DNA of 64,000 nt from JAAFHB01 sp037128295 (GTDB lineage: Bacteria; Bacteroidota; Bacteroidia; Bacteroidales; Prolixibacteraceae). How positions within the stretch are numbered: the stretch's first letter is position 1; each line of letters starts with the position of its first letter. The notes below the pieces were generated by a model. It was not told the DNA's origin. It ran no database searches and worked only from the letters and a program-made list of their open reading frames with translations. The stretch covers positions 17,126 through 81,125 of the forward strand of contig JBAXWR010000002.1 of NCBI GenBank assembly GCA_037128295.1, in the 5' to 3' direction. This document shows positions 9,901 to 16,998 of the stretch, piece by piece. A program made the position numbers and the translations under genes.

Positions 9901-10736
9901 CCCTTTGCGCCTGCCTCAAGGTATTTTCCCAGCCTGATCAGGGTGATAATTGCAGCACCGGTTTCGAAATAAACATTTGGATTGCTGATAACCCCAATTG
10001 TGACAAGAAGACTTGAAAAATAAGCAATTGAAGAACCCATAACGATCAGCACATCCATATTTGCACTTCCATACCGAAGGCTTTTATAGGCACCGACGTA
10101 AAACTGCCAACCCACAACAAACTGAACAATCGTAGCTGCAAAGAGCATCAAAAATTGATCATATTCAAAACCAACCAACCTGAAATCACGCATCATACTG
10201 TAAATGATCAGAGGAATCGTGAAAATCAAGCCGATTATCAACAATTTCTTCTGTCTGCACATTTCCGAAGCCTGAACCATCGCTTCGATGTCTTCAATTT
10301 CCTCCGGATCGTTACCCTGTATGATTTCGAATCCGGCTTTGCGTATCACGCCGGCAAGTTCTGCGATACTTGTCATTCCAGGAATGTATTCCAAACTCAG
10401 CCGCCCGTTACCGAAACCCACAGACGCATTAAGTACACCATTCTGCTTGTTTAGTATCTTTTCCAAGGTTAAAGCATCTGTATTGTCCTCCAGACCAGTG
10501 ACAGGCAAATCAAGTTTACCCGTCGCAATACCATACCCTATCCTGCTCACTGCCGCAACAATCTCTTTCTCGCTCAACAACGAAGGATCAAAACTTACGG
10601 TGAGCCTTTCGGTTGCAAATTCAACGTTCGCCTCTGTAACACCTTTTAATTTCTTAACATTCAATCCTATGGCAGATGCACAATTGATACAGGTTAAACC
10701 TGTTACAGGCATGGTGATGATCTTTGATATACTCAT
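6912..10736 (-). CDS. Copper P1B-ATPase fused to ETR1-like membrane domain and histidine kinase
   Basis: One continuous 1,274-residue frame. Residues 7-72 are a heavy-metal-associated domain with C16-x-x-C19; about 75-140 look like a second one without CxxC. The CopA core follows: TGES 345-348, CPC 449-451, DKTG 493-496, SEHP 530-533, TGDN 652-655, GDGIND 705-710, MAFSS 792-796, with eight predicted membrane helices. After one extra helix (829-850) comes a three-helix domain, 866-962, that aligns with the ethylene-binding domain of plant ETR1: ISNALIAISYASIP (873-886) against ISDFFIALAYFSIP, and ACGTTH (914-919) against LCGATH. C915 and H919 match ETR1 Cu(I) ligands C65 and H69; Y882, I885, P886 and I912 also match, while D25 is N875. 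A coiled coil (966-1055), HisKA (H1062) and HATPase (N-box near 1172, IKDNGAGF, GIGIGL) complete it. It probably exports Cu(I) and reports on copper or a copper-bound ligand. Confidence 0.87.
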   Translation of the reverse strand: MSISKIITMPVTGLTCINCASAIGLNVKKLKGVTEANVEFATERLTVSFDPSLLSEKEIVAAVSRIGYGIATGKLDLPVTGLEDNTDALTLEKILNKQNGVLNASVGFGNGRLSLEYIPGMTSIAELAGVIRKAGFEIIQGNDPEEIEDIEAMVQASEMCRQKKLLIIGLIFTIPLIIYSMMRDFRLVGFEYDQFLMLFAATIVQFVVGWQFYVGAYKSLRYGSANMDVLIVMGSSIAYFSSLLVTIGVISNPNVYFETGAAIITLIRLGKYLEAGAKGKTSEALKALAGLRPKNARVVRNGNESELPVDQVIVGDTIVVRPGEKVPVDGIICEGHSAFEEAMLTGESMPVSKGPGDEVIGSSINREGMIRFEATKVGKNTTLAQIIRLVQEAQGSKAPIQKLTDEIGKYFVPIIIGISLFTFIGWIYVAQIGWTGAMINAIAVLVIACPCAIGLATPTAIIVGTTKAAENGILFKNSEILERAGKVNIVVFDKTGTITCGKPEVTDIETLGTMDENEVLRLAASAERGSEHPLGQAIVKAAADKVIHLSEPVQFRSFGGFGIRAIVDDKIIVIGNLRMMQNEEIDISAIQMKVLNIQTQGKTALIVSIKTVDGTCPAVPIGIISLADTVKPGAKEAISDLRQLGLDIVMITGDNQSTADAIARQVGIERVLADVLPGDKARVIKELQTSNSLGNYENPIIAMVGDGINDAPALAQADVGIAIGTGTDIAIAAAGVTLVGGEVSGVGRAISLSRGTSQTIVQNLIWALFYNVALIPIAAYGLLSPMFAAGAMAFSSLFVVTNSLRLRVYKVHTFVQKKSLLSQGMTLLPRIIAPAIALAILIIGPMVIMPGKMEILGTNPGNMKPLIMMVMAISNALIAISYASIPFFLIIFVRKRKDMPFTWIIFLFGLFILACGTTHIFHVIGLWWDVNWWQASVDAICAMVSVATAVVVWPVLPRLLSIPSPNQLKMVNAELRKEKDKLVYTQAELHKAYEEVEHRVKERTEELMIANRFLLDEINGRKKAEEEVRKLNQSLELRVIERTEKLEAANKELEAFSYSISHDLRAPLRHISGFISLFLECKTTELTKEELGYLDVAVKSSEEMGKLIDALLSFSRLNRSELRKVKINTIQLINNSLQLFQPEIISRNIQIVINEIPDSWADQQLLSQVWTNLISNAVKYTGKKEKAMIEFGSFVENIETVFFIKDNGAGFNMKYVDKLFNVFQRLHKPRDFDGIGIGLANIHRIIARHGGHCWAEGEVGKGATFYFSLPDQIS

Positions 10737-10840
10737 TTTCTTTCATTTAGAATGATTCGGGGGTTCCTTTGACTTGTAAAAAAAAGAAATAAACAACCTC
10801 CGGGCCATTCTCAAAAATAAAAAAAAAATTGTTGTTTTAC

Positions 10841-10886
10841 TTTGTTCTTTGTAAAAATTATTTAACTTTGCATCTCAAAGTACTTT
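10841..10886 (+). promoter_or_regulatory. Promoter with overlapping palindromic operator ahead of the 10890 operon
   Basis: TTTG at 10841-10844 and TAACTTTG at 10863-10870, 18 nt apart, match the Bacteroidota -33/-7 promoter pattern. Overlapping the -7 box is the inverted repeat ACTTTG-CATCT-CAAAGT (10865-10881), continued by ACTTTT. A second copy of this block occurs at 11863-11885. The overlap with the promoter suggests repression by the winged-helix protein encoded at 11547, which is inference. Confidence 0.65.
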
Positions 10887-10889
10887 TAT

Positions 10890-11534
10890 ATGGAAGACAA
10901 GAATCAATATCTGGAAAGCATACAAGAGATTAGGTCGATGATGGAACGCTCCTCAAAGTTTATGTCGTTAAGTGGATTGTCGGGAATTGGAGCCGGAATT
11001 ACGGCCTTGATCAGCGGAACGATTGCATCCATTTATTTAGGTTACATCAATGTACTTGATAATGTGCATGTTGGAATGGATTCCCAAACGGTATCAATCA
11101 ATCAGATCATATTTTTCTTGATCCTTGGAATTTCCACAATTCTTGTTGCTATCGCACTTGCTTTTGTGTTTACCCGCAGAAATGCCAAAAAGAAAAACCT
11201 TCCCATTTGGGACAAGAGTGCTAAGCTGCTAACAGTGTCCATGCTTATTCCGCTGATCGCAGGTGGGCTGTTTATACTGGCACTTGTATTCAAGTTTAAG
11301 ATTTACGGTTTGGTTGCTCCCTCGATGCTTATATTTTATGGACTCGCACTTGTCAATGCGGGCAAATATACCGTTAGTTATACACATTGGCTTGGTTTGG
11401 CCGAAATCGCAATTGGTCTTGCCGCACTCCTGTTTTATGGTTTCGGGTTAATTTTCTGGATGATTGGCTTTGGAATTTTCCACCTGATTTATGGAATCCT
11501 GATGTACTTTAAATTTGACCGTAATATTCAGTAA
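10890..11534 (+). CDS. Multi-pass membrane protein of unknown function, paired with winged-helix regulator
   Basis: A 214-residue protein with a soluble N-terminus (MEDKNQYLESIQEIRSMMERS) and about six hydrophobic helices, separated by a basic loop FTRRNAKKKNLP near 93-104. I recognise no catalytic motif. It is the first gene of a plus-strand group: the winged-helix regulator follows after 12 nt, so the two are almost certainly co-transcribed. Such membrane-protein/regulator pairs are frequent in Bacteroidota, which suggests the membrane protein is either sensor or target of the regulator, but nothing here proves it. The start at 10890 lies only 19 nt after the -7 box, giving a very short leader. 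Confidence 0.75.
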   Translation: MEDKNQYLESIQEIRSMMERSSKFMSLSGLSGIGAGITALISGTIASIYLGYINVLDNVHVGMDSQTVSINQIIFFLILGISTILVAIALAFVFTRRNAKKKNLPIWDKSAKLLTVSMLIPLIAGGLFILALVFKFKIYGLVAPSMLIFYGLALVNAGKYTVSYTHWLGLAEIAIGLAALLFYGFGLIFWMIGFGIFHLIYGILMYFKFDRNIQ

Positions 11535-11546
11535 TCTAAGTATTTC

Positions 11547-11843
11547 ATGAATAATATCATAGCCGATTTAAACAAAGCTTTTGATAACAGGGTCAGGTTG
11601 GGCATCATGTCGATCCTGATGGTTAATGATGATGTGGATTTCAATGCACTTAAAGAGATGCTGAATCTCACTGATGGCAATCTGGCAAGTCATTTGAAAG
11701 CTCTGGAGGGGACTGGTTACATTGTGATGTACAAAGAATTTGTGGGCCGTAAACCAAGAACAAGTTTTTCGGCAACAGCCTCAGGTAAATCTGCTTTTAA
11801 AACACATCTTGATGCACTTGAAAAACTGATTAAAGGGGGTTAG
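11547..11843 (+). CDS. Small winged-helix transcriptional regulator
   Basis: A 98-residue protein that is essentially one winged helix-turn-helix domain: DNRVRLGIMSILMVNDDVDFNALKEMLNLTDGNLASHLKALEGTGYI is the helical part with the recognition helix around TDGNLASHLKAL, and FVGRKPRTSFSATASGKSAF forms the wing (HTH_27/PF13601-like, related to MarR/ArsR folds). No ligand-binding domain or metal-binding cysteines are visible. It is coupled to the membrane protein at 10890. Two copies of ACTTTG-N5-CAAAGT bracket the pair, one over the upstream promoter and one 20 nt after this gene, consistent with autoregulation and control of the following genes (inferred). Confidence 0.88.
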   Translation: MNNIIADLNKAFDNRVRLGIMSILMVNDDVDFNALKEMLNLTDGNLASHLKALEGTGYIVMYKEFVGRKPRTSFSATASGKSAFKTHLDALEKLIKGG

Positions 11844-11862
11844 ATTATTTTTTTGTTGACTT

Positions 11863-11885
11863 ACTTTGCATTTCAAAGTACTTTC
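11863..11885 (+). promoter_or_regulatory. Second copy of the ACTTTG-N5-CAAAGT operator-like block
   Basis: ACTTTG (11863-11868), CATTT, CAAAGT (11874-11879) and then ACTTTC repeat the block seen at 10865-10887 with only two or three changes. It begins 20 nt after the regulator's stop codon and about 120 nt before the next gene at 12003. No clear -33 element is visible at the right distance. The most likely reading is a binding site of the regulator at 11547 controlling the downstream membrane-protein genes. Confidence 0.6.
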
Positions 11886-12002
11886 ATTTTTATGGGATCT
11901 AACAACACTTAAAAATAAAAGAAATGAATCGAATCCGAAAAGATAAAAAAAATGCCACAAAGGCTTTTCAAAGTTGACTCATAAATATAACAATTAATCA
12001 AC

Positions 12003-12605
12003 ATGATAACCGAATTATTTACATTATGCTTTGACAAAAGATTACGGAAAACCATTTTCCGTTTTGCGATTGTGGGACTTTTAATCCTTCTTTTAACAAT
12101 CGTAGTTTTGCTATTCTTACTGGCCAAGTTTTTTGAGATCCAATCTAAACCGGATGGATTCGCAGACAACCTTAAAATCCCTGAAAATATTCAGATCAGC
12201 TACCCAAAAAATGATGGTTCAGATAAAAGAGAGTCGGACTGGCCAACTTTCCCCCAAGGAAAAACTGCAGATTTTCAACTCTATAATTCATTTCAACCAG
12301 GACTTTACAAATTTGATTTCTGGACTGGCAAAATTGAATGTGGTACAATCTACCTGAAAGCTTATGAAATCACCCAGGATTATCCCCTTTCAGTAAACAG
12401 GTTACCCAAGGAAAGTTCAATCAGAATAAATAACGACACAGATCATATTCTACGTTTTGGCACGGCCTCCGATTTAACGATCTACGAAGGTGATTTTGGC
12501 AAACCTTATGCAGCCCGTTTTGAAGTCTGGTTCAAGCCTGAAACCGGGAAACAGGAAAAGAAGCTGATTGAAAAGAACTACATCATTGAAGGGTGGCAAA
12601 GGTAA
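12003..12605 (+). CDS. Membrane-anchored hypothetical protein
   Basis: A 200-residue protein with one strong transmembrane helix at about 18-42 after a basic N-terminal segment (DKRLRKTIFRF), leaving most of the chain outside the cytoplasm. The exported part is polar, with many aromatic residues (SDWPTFPQGKTADFQLYNSFQPGLYKFDFWTG) and beta-rich character. I do not recognise the family. It lies 43 nt ahead of the polytopic protein at 12649, probably in the same transcript, and behind the second operator-like block, so it may belong to the regulon of the winged-helix protein. Confidence 0.7.
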   Translation: MITELFTLCFDKRLRKTIFRFAIVGLLILLLTIVVLLFLLAKFFEIQSKPDGFADNLKIPENIQISYPKNDGSDKRESDWPTFPQGKTADFQLYNSFQPGLYKFDFWTGKIECGTIYLKAYEITQDYPLSVNRLPKESSIRINNDTDHILRFGTASDLTIYEGDFGKPYAARFEVWFKPETGKQEKKLIEKNYIIEGWQR

Positions 12606-12648
12606 AAATAAATATTCTCTATTATATAACTCTATAAATCAATTAATT

Positions 12649-14163
12649 ATGAAATTCAGGAATTGGTACTATCTATTAAGTGTGGTATGTTTTACTTTAC
12701 TCTTTTACAAGCAACTACCCGGGATCAATGTTCTTTTGTTTGCAGGACTGCTTCTATCAGCTTCAGTTTTAATGAACACAAAAGTCTGTAAAACCAAGCA
12801 ATGGCTAACCATTGCAGCCGGAACTCTATTTTCATCCTTCTTCGTTGCTATCTATGCCAACAGCCTCACAATTATGATGAGCTTAATCTCAATGATTATT
12901 CTGATGGTCATTCAAAAATCCAAAAACACATCCTATGGTGTTGCCCTTGGGGGCGGAATAATTTCTGTGTTTGGATCAGTGATATTTATGATACTTGGGA
13001 TCAACAATGCACAACGGTTAAAAAAGGCTCAGAAAACACAAAGTCTGAAGAAGACGAATAAGCTGGGTCCGGTTTTCGTGGTTGTGGTTGTTTCTTTCCT
13101 CTTCCTTTCACTTTACCGTGAGGTCAACCCGATTTTCGATGCTTATTTTGCTTCCCTGTTGGGAAACATCGAGTGGGGGTGGATTTTCTTCACATTGTTT
13201 GGTTCGGCTATTTTGTATTCTTTCTTTTTTCCCCCAAGGTTATTAATGAAATTGCTTAAAATTGAGAACAGTTATGGAAAGACAATTGGCGAAAACTACC
13301 CAAAACCGAAGTTCTCTTTCAGTATCAACCTGTTTGCCAATTTTGAAAACGAGCGGTATTCAGCTTTGCTTATGTTTGGAATACTAAATCTGTTGTTGCT
13401 TTTTCTCAATTTGATCGACTTTAACTATCTGTTCCTGAAAGGGGAATTGCCAAAAGGGATCACCTATTCCGATTATGTCCATTCGGGTGTTGGGGCAATC
13501 ATAGTGTCGATTATTCTGGCCATTGCGTTGATCATCTATTATTTCAGGGGACAGATAAATTTTGATCCCAAATCTAAGATTATCAAAACACTTGTCTATT
13601 TCTGGATTGCGCAGAATATGATCCTGATCCTTATGGCCGCTTTTAAAAACCAACTTTATATAGAGGCTTACTCCCTGACATTTTTAAGAATAGGAGTTTA
13701 TTATTACCTTGGTTTTTCGATCTTAGGATTGCTCCTGACGCTTTACAAGATTTATTATCAAAAAGATACATGGTTCCTCTTCAGAAGCAACCCGTTTGGA
13801 TTTTACATCCTACTTGTGCTCTCGTGTGCCATAAACTGGGGCACACTTGTGACCAATTACAACCTGATCAACAGCAAAGAGGTGGACTTAGATTATATCG
13901 AAAGCATAGGTTTTGAAAATTATCCCTTGTTATGGGAGCGTCAGTATTTTGAGTCCAAAGAACATGCAACATTTGAACTCAGACTAACCTCAAAACCTGA
14001 GTACTATGATCTTCCCAATGCTGTTGGTTTAATTCTCGAAGATTATGAGAAAACAGGTTTTGTGTCCTATTCTTATGAAATGGACAAAACATACCGGTAT
14101 TTTGTGCAACTTGCAGGATCAGGGAAATTAAAGCCGGGTACTGAAAAAGAAAATTGGAAATAA
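12649..14163 (+). CDS. DUF4153/DUF4173-type polytopic membrane protein
   Basis: A 504-residue protein with about twelve hydrophobic helices and a soluble C-terminal tail of about 90 residues. The loop YSDYVHSGVGAIIVSIILAIALI and the general layout resemble DUF4153/DUF4173 proteins, a family of unknown function often encoded beside winged-helix regulators in Bacteroidota. The frame is open upstream to 12568 but overlaps the preceding gene; the ATG at 12649, beginning MKFRNWYYLLSV, fits the membrane protein better. The last codons (ENWK and the stop) are made of the GGAAATAA repeat that fills the following gap, so the natural C-terminus may have been altered by repeat insertion. Confidence 0.75.
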   Translation: MKFRNWYYLLSVVCFTLLFYKQLPGINVLLFAGLLLSASVLMNTKVCKTKQWLTIAAGTLFSSFFVAIYANSLTIMMSLISMIILMVIQKSKNTSYGVALGGGIISVFGSVIFMILGINNAQRLKKAQKTQSLKKTNKLGPVFVVVVVSFLFLSLYREVNPIFDAYFASLLGNIEWGWIFFTLFGSAILYSFFFPPRLLMKLLKIENSYGKTIGENYPKPKFSFSINLFANFENERYSALLMFGILNLLLLFLNLIDFNYLFLKGELPKGITYSDYVHSGVGAIIVSIILAIALIIYYFRGQINFDPKSKIIKTLVYFWIAQNMILILMAAFKNQLYIEAYSLTFLRIGVYYYLGFSILGLLLTLYKIYYQKDTWFLFRSNPFGFYILLVLSCAINWGTLVTNYNLINSKEVDLDYIESIGFENYPLLWERQYFESKEHATFELRLTSKPEYYDLPNAVGLILEDYEKTGFVSYSYEMDKTYRYFVQLAGSGKLKPGTEKENWK

Positions 14164-14295
14164 TTAGAAATATTTGGAAATAAATAGAAATATTTGGAAA
14201 TAAATAGAAATATTGAGTTTAGTTGAATATTGGAAATAGTCCAAATTGTCCAAATAGTCAAAATAAAATAAATGTTGAAATAAATGGAAATACAT
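14148..14295. repeat. GGAAATAAATAGAAATATTT tandem-like block spanning a gene junction
   Basis: Imperfect repeats of GGAAATAAATAGAAATATTT begin inside the last codons of the 12649 gene, fill the 120-nt gap and continue into the first codons of the 14284 gene (ATGGAAATACATAGAAATATT). No RNA gene or promoter is evident. It is the same repeat type as at 720-870 and 60411-60555. Confidence 0.75.
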
Positions 14296-15054
14296 AGAAA
14301 TATTAGTAATACACAAATCTACAAACAGTTAGCATTGATAACGATTTTTTCGGTGGCGATGGGGATGTTAGAAAGTTCGGTGGTGGTCTATCTTAGGGAA
14401 CTGTATTATCCGGGTGGGTTTCAGTTCCCCATCCGGGCAACCTCCTATACCGTAGCAGTTACCGAACTGATGCGCGAACTTGCAACGCTGATCATGTTGC
14501 TGACAATCGGAATGGTTGCAGGGAAAACAAAACAGGAAAGATTTGCCTGGTTTATTTACAGTTTTGCAATCTGGGATATCTTTTATTACGCCTTTCTCTA
14601 TTTGATTATAGGTTGGCCAATGAGCCTTATGGATTGGGACATCCTTTTCCTTTTGCCAATGATGTGGACAGGACCTGTTTGGGCACCGTTATTGTTATCG
14701 ATCCTGATGATTATCCTCGCCATTTGCATTCTGGTTTTCTCCGATCTTCACCAGAATTCCCACCTAAAATTACAGGAATGGGCACTTTTGATTTCCGGAT
14801 CCGTTGTTGTGATCATTGCATTCTGCAAAGACTTTTATATCTCGATGACAACACTTTATCCCTCGATTCCAGCCATAAACCTCTTTTTCTCAAAACAAAC
14901 CGGCGAATATGCAGCCAATTATGTACCAAAAAGTTTTGATGTTACAGTATTCACATTTGGAACCTTTCTTATTATTGCTGGGATCTGGATGTATGTGCTT
15001 CGGAACAGGAAGGAATTAAAATTGAATATACTAAGTTTAGCGATTCTACCATGA
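14284..15054 (+). CDS. Polytopic membrane protein of unknown function
   Basis: A 256-residue protein with about seven hydrophobic helices starting near residue 15 (LALITIFSVAMGMLESSVVVYLREL). A conserved-looking first loop, YYPGGFQFPIRA, and a late extracytoplasmic segment, TLYPSIPAINLFFSKQTGEYAANYVPKSFD, are distinctive, but I cannot place the family. The first ten codons (MEIHRNISNT) are formed by the preceding repeat block, so the native start may be uncertain; the next internal Met is inside the first helix, which favours the ATG at 14284. It ends the plus-strand group begun at 10890 and faces the kinase gene at 15311. Confidence 0.7.
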   Translation: MEIHRNISNTQIYKQLALITIFSVAMGMLESSVVVYLRELYYPGGFQFPIRATSYTVAVTELMRELATLIMLLTIGMVAGKTKQERFAWFIYSFAIWDIFYYAFLYLIIGWPMSLMDWDILFLLPMMWTGPVWAPLLLSILMIILAICILVFSDLHQNSHLKLQEWALLISGSVVVIIAFCKDFYISMTTLYPSIPAINLFFSKQTGEYAANYVPKSFDVTVFTFGTFLIIAGIWMYVLRNRKELKLNILSLAILP

Positions 15055-15068
15055 AACGCTGAAACCCT

Positions 15069-15237
15069 AATAAGGGAATAAGATTGGTATATTGGTGAAT
15101 TGACTTTGTTACTAAGGTTTTATAAGAAAAATAAGGTTTTAAAAAAATGATATTCCAAGGCTAAAAACCTTATTTAAATTTCTTTAACCTTAGTAACTCA
15201 AATAACAGAACTACCCCAAAAACCTTATTCCCTTATT
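15069..15237. repeat. Nested 169-nt inverted repeat (MITE- or cruciform-like)
   Basis: Three pairs of perfect arms are nested around one centre: AATAAGGGAATAAG (15069-15082) with 15224-15237, GTTACTAAGGTT (15108-15119) with 15186-15197, and AAATAAGGTTTT (15129-15140) with 15164-15175. Spacers on the two sides are almost equal (25/26 and 9/10 nt) and the loop is 23 nt. It fills most of the gap between two convergent genes. It could be a non-autonomous transposable element or a large transcribed hairpin; there is no long T-run to mark an ordinary terminator. Confidence 0.75.
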
Positions 15238-15269
15238 GTTCTGACCACACTCCAAAATCTGACGCAATA

Positions 15270-15283
15270 CCCGAAATTTCGGG
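15270..15283. terminator. Small palindrome CCCGAAATTTCGGG in a convergent gap
   Basis: A perfect 14-nt palindrome between the stop codons of the convergent genes ending at 15054 and 15311. Position suggests a bidirectional transcription stop, but there is no clear T-tract on either side, so this is tentative; it could equally be a short dispersed palindrome. Confidence 0.35.
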
Positions 15284-15310
15284 ACAAAGTTTCACAAAGA
15301 AGTTTTGGGA

Positions 15311-16879
15311 TCAGCTCTCCAACCGGGGGAAATAAAATTTGATCATCTCATCCAATGATTGCTGATCAAAAGGCTTTGTCATAAAATCGTTACAACCCAT
15401 CTCCAATGCCTCTCCCCTTGAATATTTGACAGAATTGGCAGATTGTGCAATGATTACAATGGAAGGATTAAACTGACGGATAATTCGGGTAGCTTCGTAT
15501 CCGTCCATGCCTGGCATAGCGATATCCATCAATATCAAATTGATATCCGGGTGATTACGGCAAGCTTCAACTGCCGCGACACCAGTCCTGACCCTCAAAG
15601 TCTCTTTACTGAACTTTTTTACGAAGGCAGCGAGAACATTTTCAGAGGGTTTGTCGTCTTCGGCAATCAATATTTTCAGTTTTTCAGCCGGTTTTTCTTT
15701 CATTGCGATTGGTCCGGCATTTCCGATGATGGTTTTGTCTTCCATAACGCCGCTACAAGGAACTGTAAAATACAATGTTGAACCATTAAGAAGGTTCGAT
15801 TCCGCCCATATTTGGCCACCATTCCTCTCGACAAATTCTTTGCAAAGGAGCAACCCCAACCCTGTACTAGGTTCTCCTTCCGTGCCTGGCCGCCTGGTAT
15901 TTACATCAATACGGAAAAGGTTATTTATCATTTCGTTTGACATTCCGATACCAGAATCCTTAACGGAAACAACAATCATATTGTTTGTTTCAGGCCAGGC
16001 CGAGATCAGCACTTGTCCCCCCTTGTTCGTGAACTTTATCGCATTTGCAAGCAGGTTGCGGATGATGGTCTGAAGCATATACTTATCTGCAAACAATTCA
16101 CCCTCCGTTGAAAATTCTGCATTTATATCAATTCCTTTTTTCTTTGAAGATACAGAAACAACAGTTAAACAATCCTTTACTATATTTTTTAGGTTAAGGC
16201 TTTGTGGGTAAAAAGATGTTTGCCCCCTTTGCATCTGCGACCATTCAAGAAGATTTTCGAGCAAATGGTAGATATTGCGGGCCGATTGCTTCAAATCCAA
16301 CATCATCTCCCTTTGCTCATCTGCGTTCAATTGTTGAGATTCATCTGCCATTATTTCGGTTAAACCCATAAACCCTCCCAATGGACCACGTAAATCATGG
16401 GCGATAATGGAAAAAAATTTGTCTTTGGTGGTATTTACATCGAAAAGTTCCTTCCTTTGTTGCTGAAGTTCCTTCCTTTGGGTATGTATTTTGAGATGGG
16501 TAGCTACCCTTGCTTTGACCTCCTCAGCTTTAAATGGCTTGGTAATGTAATCTGCCCCTCCTGCGCTCAAGGCTTTAACGACATCATCGGTATCGTTTAA
16601 TGCACTGATAAAAATCACCGGCACATCATTGAGGATGGGATTTGCTTTTAAACGTTTGCAAACCTCGAACCCGTCCATCCCTGGCATCATAATGTCAAGC
16701 AAAATCAGGTCAGGTTTCTCCTTTTCAGCAACATGCAAGGCCATAGCACCGTTAAGGACGGATCTCACCTTATATCCTTCAGCTTTAAGTATTTGTCCCA
16801 ATACATTCAGATTGTCAACTACGTCATCAACAATCAGGATGTTCGGTATGGCCTGTACTTTTTGCTCTTCTGTTTTCAT
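15311..16879 (-). CDS. Hybrid histidine kinase REC-HisKA-HATPase-REC
   Basis: A 522-residue cytoplasmic hybrid kinase without PAS or membrane segments. Receiver 1 is at about 13-130 (D62 in LILLDIMMPGMDG, K114), a coil of repeated QQQRKEL follows at 131-150, HisKA has H161 (FFSIIAHDLRGPLGGF), HATPase has N-box NLLANAIKFT near 275-284 and G-boxes DSGIGM and STGLGL, and receiver 2 is at about 400-520 (D452). The N-terminal receiver implies input from another kinase; receiver 2 is a close relative of the one ending the kinase at 4459. The catalytic core (DKFFSIIAHDL) is the same subtype as the kinase at 39897. It stands alone downstream of the Rpn nuclease gene. Confidence 0.93.
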   Translation of the reverse strand: MKTEEQKVQAIPNILIVDDVVDNLNVLGQILKAEGYKVRSVLNGAMALHVAEKEKPDLILLDIMMPGMDGFEVCKRLKANPILNDVPVIFISALNDTDDVVKALSAGGADYITKPFKAEEVKARVATHLKIHTQRKELQQQRKELFDVNTTKDKFFSIIAHDLRGPLGGFMGLTEIMADESQQLNADEQREMMLDLKQSARNIYHLLENLLEWSQMQRGQTSFYPQSLNLKNIVKDCLTVVSVSSKKKGIDINAEFSTEGELFADKYMLQTIIRNLLANAIKFTNKGGQVLISAWPETNNMIVVSVKDSGIGMSNEMINNLFRIDVNTRRPGTEGEPSTGLGLLLCKEFVERNGGQIWAESNLLNGSTLYFTVPCSGVMEDKTIIGNAGPIAMKEKPAEKLKILIAEDDKPSENVLAAFVKKFSKETLRVRTGVAAVEACRNHPDINLILMDIAMPGMDGYEATRIIRQFNPSIVIIAQSANSVKYSRGEALEMGCNDFMTKPFDQQSLDEMIKFYFPRLES

Positions 16880-16998
16880 CTGTTTATTTCCGATTTTACG
16901 TTAAAATCAATAATATGTAAAAGTAGTGAAAATACAATACACATTCGTTGATTGGGAATTTTTGATTGCGGATTGCGAACCGATTGACCAAGACTATC

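Noticed and set aside
11924..11977. A 17-codon frame (MNRIRKDKKNATKAFQS) between the second operator block and the 12003 gene
   Set aside because: Very short, with low-complexity AAA-rich codons and no ribosome-binding or family evidence; a leader peptide cannot be supported.
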